Shown: in pieces, positions 55,194 to 62,070 of the stretch | Numbering within the stretch: position 1 is the stretch's first letter | Layout: the number at the start of each line of letters is the position of its first letter | From: Marinobacter algicola DG893 | Lineage (GTDB): Bacteria; Pseudomonadota; Gammaproteobacteria; Pseudomonadales; Oleiphilaceae | Length of the DNA stretch: 64,000 nt | NCBI RefSeq assembly: GCF_000170835.1 | Contig: NZ_ABCP01000002.1 | Span: 1-64,000 of the forward strand | Direction of reading: 5' to 3' | Made by a program: the position numbers and the translations under genes | The notes under the pieces: generated by a model | What the model was told of the DNA's origin: nothing | The model's input: the letters and a program-made list of their open reading frames with translations, nothing else | Database searches by the model: none

Positions 55194-56159
55194 TTATTCA
55201 TGCACCAGGCCAACAAAAATCTCTTCCAGGGAGCTTTCCCTGGTCTGAAGATCCCGGTATTCGATGCCCAGGTCGCCCAGGGTTCGCAGCAGCCGCGCTA
55301 CACCTGCCTGCTCCTGTTGGGAGTCGAAGGTGTAGATCAGCTCGTAGCCATCATCGGAAAGGTCCACCGGCTCCAGCGTGAGTTCACCAGGGATATTCTC
55401 CAGCGGGTTCTGAAGGTGCAGGCGAAGCTCTTTCTTGCCCAGTTTGCTCATCAGCCGGGATTTATCTTCAACCAGAATGATCTCGCCTTGGCGGATAACG
55501 CCGATGCGGTCGGCCATTTCTTCGGCTTCTTCGATGTAATGGGTGGTGAGGATGATGGTGACGCCGTTTTCCCGCAGCTTGCGCACCATTTCCCACATGT
55601 CCCGGCGCAGTTCCACATCGACACCGGCGGTGGGCTCGTCGAGGAAGAGAATGCGGGGTTCGTGGGACAACGCCTTGGCAATCATCACGCGACGTTTCAT
55701 ACCACCAGACAGGGACATGATGCGGTTGTTGCGTTTGTCCCACAGCGAAAGGTCTTTCAGGACTTTCTCGATGTGGTCCGGTGCAGGCGCCTTGCCGAAC
55801 AGGCCCCGGCTGAAGGAAACGGCGTCCCAGACGGTTTCGAAGGCGTCGGTGTTGAGCTCCTGGGGCACCAGGCCAATGCTCTCCCGGGCTTTGCGATAAT
55901 CCTTCACGATGTCATAGCCGGCGGCGTTCACTTCACCGTCGGAGAGGTTCACAATGCCACAGATAATGCTGATCAGCGTGGTCTTGCCGGCGCCGTTCGG
56001 CCCGAGCAGGGCGAAGATCTCTCCCCGCTTGATGTCGAGGTTGATGTCGTTGAGGGCCCTGAAACCATCCGCATAGACTTTGTTTAGGTGCTTGACGGAG
56101 ATGTCCGGTTGCACTGGCTTGTCCTGTTGGTGGTGAATCAAAGCGCGGTATTTTCTCAT
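55194..56159 (-). CDS. ABC transporter ATP-binding protein (YadG-like)
   Basis: About 321 residues: '[18 protein letters not shown]' (Walker A), '[17 protein letters not shown]' (signature) and '[23 protein letters not shown]' (Walker B), with a ~90-residue C-terminal domain typical of ABC-2 exporters. ATG 56159 ('[10 protein letters not shown]') was preferred to a start 16 codons upstream on grounds of length. Partner of the permease downstream. Confidence 0.9.
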   Translation of the reverse strand: MRKYRALIHHQQDKPVQPDISVKHLNKVYADGFRALNDINLDIKRGEIFALLGPNGAGKTTLISIICGIVNLSDGEVNAAGYDIVKDYRKARESIGLVPQELNTDAFETVWDAVSFSRGLFGKAPAPDHIEKVLKDLSLWDKRNNRIMSLSGGMKRRVMIAKALSHEPRILFLDEPTAGVDVELRRDMWEMVRKLRENGVTIILTTHYIEEAEEMADRIGVIRQGEIILVEDKSRLMSKLGKKELRLHLQNPLENIPGELTLEPVDLSDDGYELIYTFDSQQEQAGVARLLRTLGDLGIEYRDLQTRESSLEEIFVGLVHE

Positions 56160-56236
56160 GACCGGTGATGATTTAGAAAGCTTTGCCTTATTAGCGATTA
56201 TCCCCATAATGCCCGCTTAATCGTGGAGGAGTGAAT

Positions 56237-56719
56237 GTGTTGAGAGCGCTTGTTGCTGTGCTTGCCATTGCCGGCGTTGTCGCGTTGGGCATTTTTGGCC
56301 CGCATTGGTTGATGTCTGAAGATGTCGCCGAGGCTGATCAGGGCACGGTTGAGTGCGATCTCCTCAATACTACGTGCCACTGGGCACAAAAAGGCAAAAA
56401 CTGGCATGCGCGGTTGCAAAAAAGCGGTGTTCAGGCCCAGGGCACGGAATATCACTTAACGGTAAAGACCGACGGGAATCAGCCCCGGATGCTGGCTGTG
56501 CTGCGGGGCGAGTCCATGTATCTGGGGGAGTATCCCGTTCCGATGACCAAGGCGGGGATGTCGCCGGATGGTGAAGGTCAGCTCTGGGAAGCCCGGTTTA
56601 CCGCACCTTTCTGCACCACGGACCCAGACATGATCTGGCGGATCGACCTTCAGGCCGGGATGGATCAGGCCTTCGCGATGCCGGTAAAACTGACGTTTGT
56701 TGCCAAGGGCCGCGCCTGA
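56237..56719 (+). CDS. Hypothetical membrane-anchored or secreted protein
   Basis: About 160 residues with an N-terminal hydrophobic segment ('LVAVLAIAGVVALGIFGPHWL') and a soluble remainder containing three cysteines ('ECDLLNTTCHW', 'PFCTTDPDM'), likely periplasmic. GTG 56237 has GGAGG seven bases upstream; the GTG at 56231 is too close to that site. Not assigned to a known family. Divergent from the ABC ATPase gene. Confidence 0.7.
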   Translation: MLRALVAVLAIAGVVALGIFGPHWLMSEDVAEADQGTVECDLLNTTCHWAQKGKNWHARLQKSGVQAQGTEYHLTVKTDGNQPRMLAVLRGESMYLGEYPVPMTKAGMSPDGEGQLWEARFTAPFCTTDPDMIWRIDLQAGMDQAFAMPVKLTFVAKGRA

Positions 56720-56796
56720 CGATGGGATGACAGTATGTCAGGATTGTGTAAAATCAGCGAACCACCAACCACCACACAATGTCCAGGGAAGCGCAT

Positions 56797-57114
56797 ATGG
56801 ATTACGGCGATAGCGTACAGAAAGTTCTGCTAAGAAAGATCCAGAAAGCGGAACAGGATCTGCTTCAGCTCAAACTGGATTATTGCCGTTTCATCTTTGG
56901 GCTCAGCCACCGCACCAGGGTCACCAGCAAGGGCACTAGCTACGTGGTACGTTCCGTGGATGTGGAGTCGATGGAGCGCCTTGACGATGGGAGCTTTTCC
57001 AGGCCAGAGGTGACAGGGAGCCCTGCTGGCACCCCGGATACCGCAGATGCCGTGAACCTTGGCGTTGACTGGTCGCTGGAGGAGCCCGGCACCCACTCAA
57101 AAGCCCGAAGTTGA
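56797..57114 (+). CDS. Hypothetical small protein with N-terminal coiled segment
   Basis: About 105 residues. ATG 56797 follows AGGGAAG. The N-terminus 'VQKVLLRKIQKAEQDLLQLKLDYCRFIFGLSHRTRV' is a likely helix, followed by a short strand-rich part and an acidic, Pro/Gly-rich tail. No family recognised. It lies 77 bases after the membrane-anchored gene on the same strand. Confidence 0.6.
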   Translation: MDYGDSVQKVLLRKIQKAEQDLLQLKLDYCRFIFGLSHRTRVTSKGTSYVVRSVDVESMERLDDGSFSRPEVTGSPAGTPDTADAVNLGVDWSLEEPGTHSKARS

Positions 57115-57134
57115 GCAGTTGCTCCGGTTAAGCG

Positions 57135-57740
57135 CTAGATAAAGGCGTTTGAAGTAACCGCTGAGTAGAGGCTGTGTTCCTGGGGAACATAACGATGCCC
57201 GCTCCAGTGCTCTGCGCCGCTTACACCACTTCTGAAAAAGGCCAGCAAGGTCGAACTACCGGTCATCGTCGATAGCGCCTGGATGGCTTCTGGTTGCCGT
57301 ATACCGATTTTTCGGCTGGCCAGCTTGCTCACCAGGGTAAGCAGCGCATCTGAATGCCGCTGCGGTTTTTCACACAGGGCACAGGCAGCGCCGTACAACC
57401 AGACAACAGCGTATTCCTGAACCGCCTGGGGTGCACTTTCCAGACTCAGCCCGTGTTCCCGGCAATCCCGGTCCTGAAGACTAATCAGGATATGCAGTTG
57501 GGTGATCAACCCACACGTGTTTGAAGGGGGTGTTCGGGTTGGTTGCGGAGCGGAAACGGAGCGTTTCTGTTGAACCTCTGGTAGTGAAGGCTGGGCCGAA
57601 TGTTGGGGGCCGGCCACCATTGTTACCACGGAGGCGGGCACGAACGGATCGTTTCGGACCAACGTCAGCATGCGAAAAACCAGTAAAAGCAGCAGTGCAA
57701 TCAGCCCGACTTCGAACAGCATAATAAAGCTGCTAATCAT
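57135..57740 (-). CDS. Hypothetical single-span membrane protein
   Basis: A 201-residue protein beginning with a strong hydrophobic helix ('FIMLFEVGLIALLLLLVFRML'), then a Pro/Gln/Ser-rich linker (residues 40-75) and a helical domain containing several cysteines ('LYGAACALCEKPQRHSDALL'). The topology suggests a membrane anchor with a cytoplasmic or periplasmic helical domain. No family recognised. Confidence 0.65.
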   Translation of the reverse strand: MISSFIMLFEVGLIALLLLLVFRMLTLVRNDPFVPASVVTMVAGPQHSAQPSLPEVQQKRSVSAPQPTRTPPSNTCGLITQLHILISLQDRDCREHGLSLESAPQAVQEYAVVWLYGAACALCEKPQRHSDALLTLVSKLASRKIGIRQPEAIQALSTMTGSSTLLAFFRSGVSGAEHWSGHRYVPQEHSLYSAVTSNAFI

Positions 57741-57903
57741 AGGTGTTCCCTCTTGCTCAAACCCTGTTCAAATCCCGGCCGAGCGGTGTTCTGGTGGAGA
57801 TTGTTACATCCGTTATCTGAAGTGTAACCAAATGTATTCTGAGCACGAAGGGAAGCCGGGCCAAAAGCGGTGGTAATCCGTGGAACTGTGACGCGGTAGG
57901 CAG

Positions 57904-59370
57904 CTAGCAGGTGGGCATGGTCTGCAGGGCAAGCTTCCTGCGGATAAAGCGGCCCAGCACATCGACACCAATATTCAGCGATGCGGTGATCAGGATCAGC
58001 ATCATCGCACGATCAAACTGGATGTTCTGGATGGCGCTGTCGACGTAGAAACCCAGGGTGTAGATGCCCAGTATGCCGAGGATGGCAGTCTCCCGCATGA
58101 TGATCTCCCAGCGGTAGAACAGGAACGCCAGGAATGAACGGTAGACCCTGGGCACCAGTTCGTAGGTATATCGACTGAGGCCACTCGGTGCATCCGAGCG
58201 TAACCGGATGGAGCTGGACTGCCGGCCAATCAGGTGGCCGATGATGCCCCCGTTATGCAATGCCAGCGCGACGACAGCAGGCAACATGGACGGACCCCAT
58301 AGCTGCAATAGGATATACGCCAGGATGTATTCCGGCGTGGACCGCATAATCACCAGGAAGACATGCCCCGAGGTACGGCGAACCGGCCCACCGAAGTGAG
58401 TGGATATCAACGGGAAAGCCAGCAGTGCAATGATCCCGGTTGCAACCAAGGCCACTTGGGTCAGGATCACCGTATTCCAGATGCCCGGCATGGCCTGATT
58501 GACAAACATGTCCCCCAGCCACGCACCCATGCCGGCCCAGCCTTCTTCACCGCGCAGTGGTGACGGCACGATGTCCTGGGTGAAAAACCGGCCGACGTTG
58601 CTCCAGACAATCGGGAGACCTTCGCCAAGGAAAAACGGGGCGCCGAGGATATACACGGGCAACAGCTTCGGCTTGACCCAGAGCGGCATGGTGGCTATCA
58701 GCACGTAGAACAGGATCAGCATGGCGCCGGCGTCGGAATAGTGGCCTTGTGAAAACGCCGATTCGAGGTAGAAACCCAGGGTTGGCAAGCCAACAAAGCC
58801 GAGAATGGCGCTGGAGCGCAGGCCGCATTCCAGCCGGTAGGCGGTGTAAGTTCGCAGCTGCACCCAGCAATCCGGTATTTTAGTGTACAGAAAGGCAGAA
58901 ATGACGCCCGTACGGGGCGGCAATAGGCGACCAGGCTCGGGGTCGGCCTCTTCCAGGATTTCCGAATAGACCTTGGCGAAGATACCGGCGTAGGGGATAG
59001 CGATGGCTAAAACGCCTGTCAGCGGATGGAAGCCGAAAAACTGCAGGAAAATAAGCGCCCAGAACAGCTCGTGTATCGCCCGCACAAACGCGCACAGGAT
59101 CCTAACCGGCAGCCAGCGATAAACAAGCGCCAGAAGAAATCCACTGATACTGCCGAGAGCAACACCCACAAAGGCAAACGATACGGTTCTCAGCAGGGCC
59201 GTCATCAGGCCTTCGTTGCTGAAGAAGTTGGGCGTTACGACACCGAAAAAGAAATTACCGAGATCCCGCCAGGGATTGGAGGCAGTGATCGCAATGTCGG
59301 CAAACAGCAGTCCAACCAGCGCAATGGCCAGGAAAATAAAGCTCGTTCGGACGGTTGGCGACTGGAACAT
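57904..59370 (-). CDS. PhnE-like ABC transporter permease, tandem fusion
   Basis: A 488-residue permease that holds two PhnE-type domains in tandem: the first with 'LRTVSFAFVGVALGSISGFLLALVYRW' and 'YRLECGLRSSAILGFVGLPTLGFYLESAF', the second with 'TVILTQVALVATGIIALLAFPL' and 'EIIMRETAILGILGIYTLGFYVDSAI'. Single PhnE proteins are about 260-290 residues. With the PhnC/PhnD-like genes upstream it forms an importer. The presence of senB- and selD-type genes next door favours a selenium oxyanion over phosphonate as substrate, by inference. It lies 17 bases after the ATPase gene. Confidence 0.88.
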   Translation of the reverse strand: MFQSPTVRTSFIFLAIALVGLLFADIAITASNPWRDLGNFFFGVVTPNFFSNEGLMTALLRTVSFAFVGVALGSISGFLLALVYRWLPVRILCAFVRAIHELFWALIFLQFFGFHPLTGVLAIAIPYAGIFAKVYSEILEEADPEPGRLLPPRTGVISAFLYTKIPDCWVQLRTYTAYRLECGLRSSAILGFVGLPTLGFYLESAFSQGHYSDAGAMLILFYVLIATMPLWVKPKLLPVYILGAPFFLGEGLPIVWSNVGRFFTQDIVPSPLRGEEGWAGMGAWLGDMFVNQAMPGIWNTVILTQVALVATGIIALLAFPLISTHFGGPVRRTSGHVFLVIMRSTPEYILAYILLQLWGPSMLPAVVALALHNGGIIGHLIGRQSSSIRLRSDAPSGLSRYTYELVPRVYRSFLAFLFYRWEIIMRETAILGILGIYTLGFYVDSAIQNIQFDRAMMLILITASLNIGVDVLGRFIRRKLALQTMPTC

Positions 59371-59387
59371 GGAACGGATCGGCTTCG

Positions 59388-60041
59388 CTAGTAGAGAGAC
59401 ATGATGTCCGACGCGACCAGACGTTCTGCCGGTTCGTCGAGTGCTATCTGGCCGTCCTGAATGCCAACGATGCGATTGCAGTAGGCGAGCGCCATCTCAA
59501 CATCATGAAGTGCAAACACGCTGGCTGAAAAGCGATCTTTCAGCAACTGCATCACTTGATGCGCCATCGGTCCATCAAGGGCGGAAATTGGTTCGTCAGC
59601 CAGCAGCAGGGGGGCACTTCGATAAAGCGCACGGGCAATCGCCACTCGCTGGCGCTGACCACCGGACAGTGACGCTGTGGGTATCCACAGTTTTTCCGCC
59701 ATGCCCAGCGCTTTCAGCAACTCCCTTACCTTGTCCTTGTCTCGCGAGAATGGCCTCATCAGGGTAACGGTGTTGTACCAGTTGCCATGCTGATCGAGCC
59801 GCCCCATGAATACGTTGTGGAACACCGGTAACGCATTCACCAGGCCCAGTTCCTGAGGCACGAGGGACGAATTGCGATTGACATGCTGATGGATCAAACG
59901 CATCAGGGTGGATTTTCCCGCCCCGCTTTTGCCCACCAGGGCAACCTGTTCACCCTCCTTGACTTTGAGGGAGAGCGGGCCGATTACCCGCTCCCCTCCA
60001 AACGAGGCTGTGAGGCCTGATAAGTCGAATCCCGCCATCAA
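59388..60041 (-). CDS. PhnC-like ABC transporter ATP-binding protein
   Basis: A 217-residue ATPase, shorter than typical PhnC (about 260). 'ALVGKSGAGKSTLMRLI' (Walker A), 'VPQELGLVNALPVFHNVFMGRL' (Q-loop region typical of PhnC), 'ASLSGGQRQRVAIARAL' (signature) and 'LLLADEPISALDGPM' (Walker B) are all present. The gap between Walker A and the Q-loop is unusually short. Its start overlaps the binding-protein gene stop by four bases. Confidence 0.9.
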   Translation of the reverse strand: MMAGFDLSGLTASFGGERVIGPLSLKVKEGEQVALVGKSGAGKSTLMRLIHQHVNRNSSLVPQELGLVNALPVFHNVFMGRLDQHGNWYNTVTLMRPFSRDKDKVRELLKALGMAEKLWIPTASLSGGQRQRVAIARALYRSAPLLLADEPISALDGPMAHQVMQLLKDRFSASVFALHDVEMALAYCNRIVGIQDGQIALDEPAERLVASDIMSLY

Positions 60042-60913
60042 TCGAGGATTCCGATCTCTTCCGCGGTCTTGCTGATAGGCTCGTAATCATCGTTGGAGGC
60101 CGGGATGAAGCCGGAACGAGGGAAGCTTTCGAGAAGCGCCTGGTCATCAAGGTTGAGTAGAGCTTCCGTTACACGCTGCTTGAAGCCTTCACCGAAGCGT
60201 TCGTTCACATCGCCGCGAATGGTCCACTGGTAGTCCGGGTAGGCCGGAGTCTTCCAGATCACCTGCACGGCGTCGGTGTCGATATTGCCGTCTGCGAGCT
60301 CTTTCTCCCAAACCTGGAAGTTCAGGGCGCCGACCTCATAGGTGCCTGCTTCAACCAGGCGCAGTGTACGGGTGTGGTTGCCGCTAAAGCCCACACGTGA
60401 GAAAAACTCGTCCGGCTGCTCGCCGAAGGTTTCGCGGATATAGAATTCCGGCATCAGGCGGCCCGATGTGGAGCCTTTGGAGCCGAAGGTAAAGGTTTTA
60501 CCCTGCAGGCTTTCCTCCAGGGAGGCGAGCTCATCCGCTGGCTCAATTCCGGTGCTGGTGTTGGCGATGAAATAGGTCTCGAAGGCCTGATCCTCAACAC
60601 CCTGGGCAATGGCCTCGGAGCCCGGAACCAGACGGCGGGCCTGAACCCCGGACAGCCCGCCAAACCACGCCAGTTGAACCTGGTTGTTACGGAATGCGGA
60701 GACGGCAGCGGCATAGGACTTCACAGGAATGTAGCGCACGTCTACGTTCAATTCACTTGAAAGGTAATCGGCAACACCGCGAAAACGCTCAACCAGCTTC
60801 GTCTCGTCTTCGTCGGGAATTGCTGTGAAAACGAATGTCTCGGCCGAAGCAGACGCTGCGCCGAAACAGAACAGGCTGGAAACCATCAATTTCCGCATGA
60901 GATTCAAGGCCAT
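60038..60913 (-). CDS. PhnD-like substrate-binding protein, putative selenium-oxyanion importer
   Basis: A 291-residue periplasmic binding protein with a signal peptide ('MRKLMVSSLFCFGAASASA'). 'FTAIPDEDETKLVERFRGVADYLSSELNVDVRYIPVKSYAAAVSAFRNNQVQLAWFGG' is the PhnD/PtxB family opening, and 'FTFGSKGSTSGRLMPEFY' is the second-lobe ligand motif. A branch of this family, found beside selD and the TIGR04348 glycosyltransferase, is annotated as a putative selenate-binding protein; the gene context here fits that branch. The substrate is unproven. First gene of the unit, diverging from senB. Confidence 0.88.
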   Translation of the reverse strand: MALNLMRKLMVSSLFCFGAASASAETFVFTAIPDEDETKLVERFRGVADYLSSELNVDVRYIPVKSYAAAVSAFRNNQVQLAWFGGLSGVQARRLVPGSEAIAQGVEDQAFETYFIANTSTGIEPADELASLEESLQGKTFTFGSKGSTSGRLMPEFYIRETFGEQPDEFFSRVGFSGNHTRTLRLVEAGTYEVGALNFQVWEKELADGNIDTDAVQVIWKTPAYPDYQWTIRGDVNERFGEGFKQRVTEALLNLDDQALLESFPRSGFIPASNDDYEPISKTAEEIGILD

Positions 60914-61086
60914 TTGAATTTCCTTGTAGTTGGGATTGGATTTAGCAGGAGCAGATCACGAACAAACGCTCAAGGTCCATCAGAATACCGTGATTTACGC
61001 TAACTCTGAACATCTATACGATTCTGTTATCCAAACAGGTTATGAATACCGACTCAAAACTGAATACTTTACGGAAATCCGCCGCC

Positions 61087-62070
61087 ATGAAAATAGCGAT
61101 CATCACGCCTGCACCGGTTGGCTCCAGGGCCGGTAACCGGGCCACGGCGGAGCGGTGGAGCCATTTGCTCGAGCAGGCCGGGCATCAGGTTCTCATCCTC
61201 ACCGAGTACAGTAGCCAGCCTGCCGACCTGTTTATTGCATTGCATGCCTGGAGAAGCAGCGACGCGGTAGTGCGTATTCGCGACGACCATCCAGATACAC
61301 CATTGATGGTAGTGCTGACAGGTACCGACATCTACGACCACCAATACCGATACCCCGAACAAACCTTCAACTCCATGGCGCTGGCCGATTGCCTGATTGG
61401 GCTCCATCACCGGGTTGTTCGCGATATTCCCGAGCGATTTGCCACCAAACTGGTCACTGTGCTGCAGTCGGCCGAACAGCCAGAAGACCGGGCCATTGTT
61501 GATAACCGTAAATTTGGCATTTGCGTTATTGGCCATCTGCGGGATGAGAAAGACCCCCTCAGAGCGGCGTTGGCCGCAAGACGCTTGCCAGAGACATCAG
61601 CGATTCACATCATCAACGCCGGCAGGGCGCATTCACCAGAATGGGAGAATAGCGCGCTGGCCGAGCAGGCAGCCAACCCTCGTTTTCAATGGCTGGGTGA
61701 AGTCGATAAGCCAACCATCCAACAATTGATGCAGCGATCCCGGGCCATGGTGATCAGCTCGATCATGGAAGGCGGCGCCAATGTGGTATCGGAAGCATGC
61801 CGTGCTGGCCTCCCGGTTATTGCGTCGGATATCTCTGGCAATGTCGGCCTTCTGGGTGATGACTATCCGGGCTACTTCAGTGTGGGTGACGATACCGACC
61901 TCGCCAGGGTTTTACAGTGGGCGGAACAATTTCCCGAATTCCTCGAGGAATTGGCCGATCGTGTTGCTAAGCTCGCCAGCAATTTTACCCCAGAGGCCGA
62001 ACAGGCTGCCTTATTGGCAGCCATGGATCGGGCCGTGGCCGAGCGCGCAAGGCTCAGTCGCGAAGCGTGA
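61087..62070 (+). CDS. senB: SenB-like selenosugar synthase (TIGR04348 glycosyltransferase)
   Basis: A 327-residue GT-B glycosyltransferase starting 'MKIAIITPAPVGSRAGNRATAERWSHLLEQAGH', the signature of the TIGR04348 family, with 'VVLTGTDIYDH' and C-terminal donor-site 'VISSIMEGGANVVSEACRAGLPVIASDISGNVGLLG'. In selenoneine-producing bacteria SenB couples selenophosphate with a UDP-sugar to make a selenosugar. ATG 61087 was chosen by homology; an in-frame ATG lies 15 codons upstream. Its 3' end overlaps the convergent selD by 17 bases. No SenA (EgtB-like) gene is in the window. Confidence 0.85.
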   Translation: MKIAIITPAPVGSRAGNRATAERWSHLLEQAGHQVLILTEYSSQPADLFIALHAWRSSDAVVRIRDDHPDTPLMVVLTGTDIYDHQYRYPEQTFNSMALADCLIGLHHRVVRDIPERFATKLVTVLQSAEQPEDRAIVDNRKFGICVIGHLRDEKDPLRAALAARRLPETSAIHIINAGRAHSPEWENSALAEQAANPRFQWLGEVDKPTIQQLMQRSRAMVISSIMEGGANVVSEACRAGLPVIASDISGNVGLLGDDYPGYFSVGDDTDLARVLQWAEQFPEFLEELADRVAKLASNFTPEAEQAALLAAMDRAVAERARLSREA

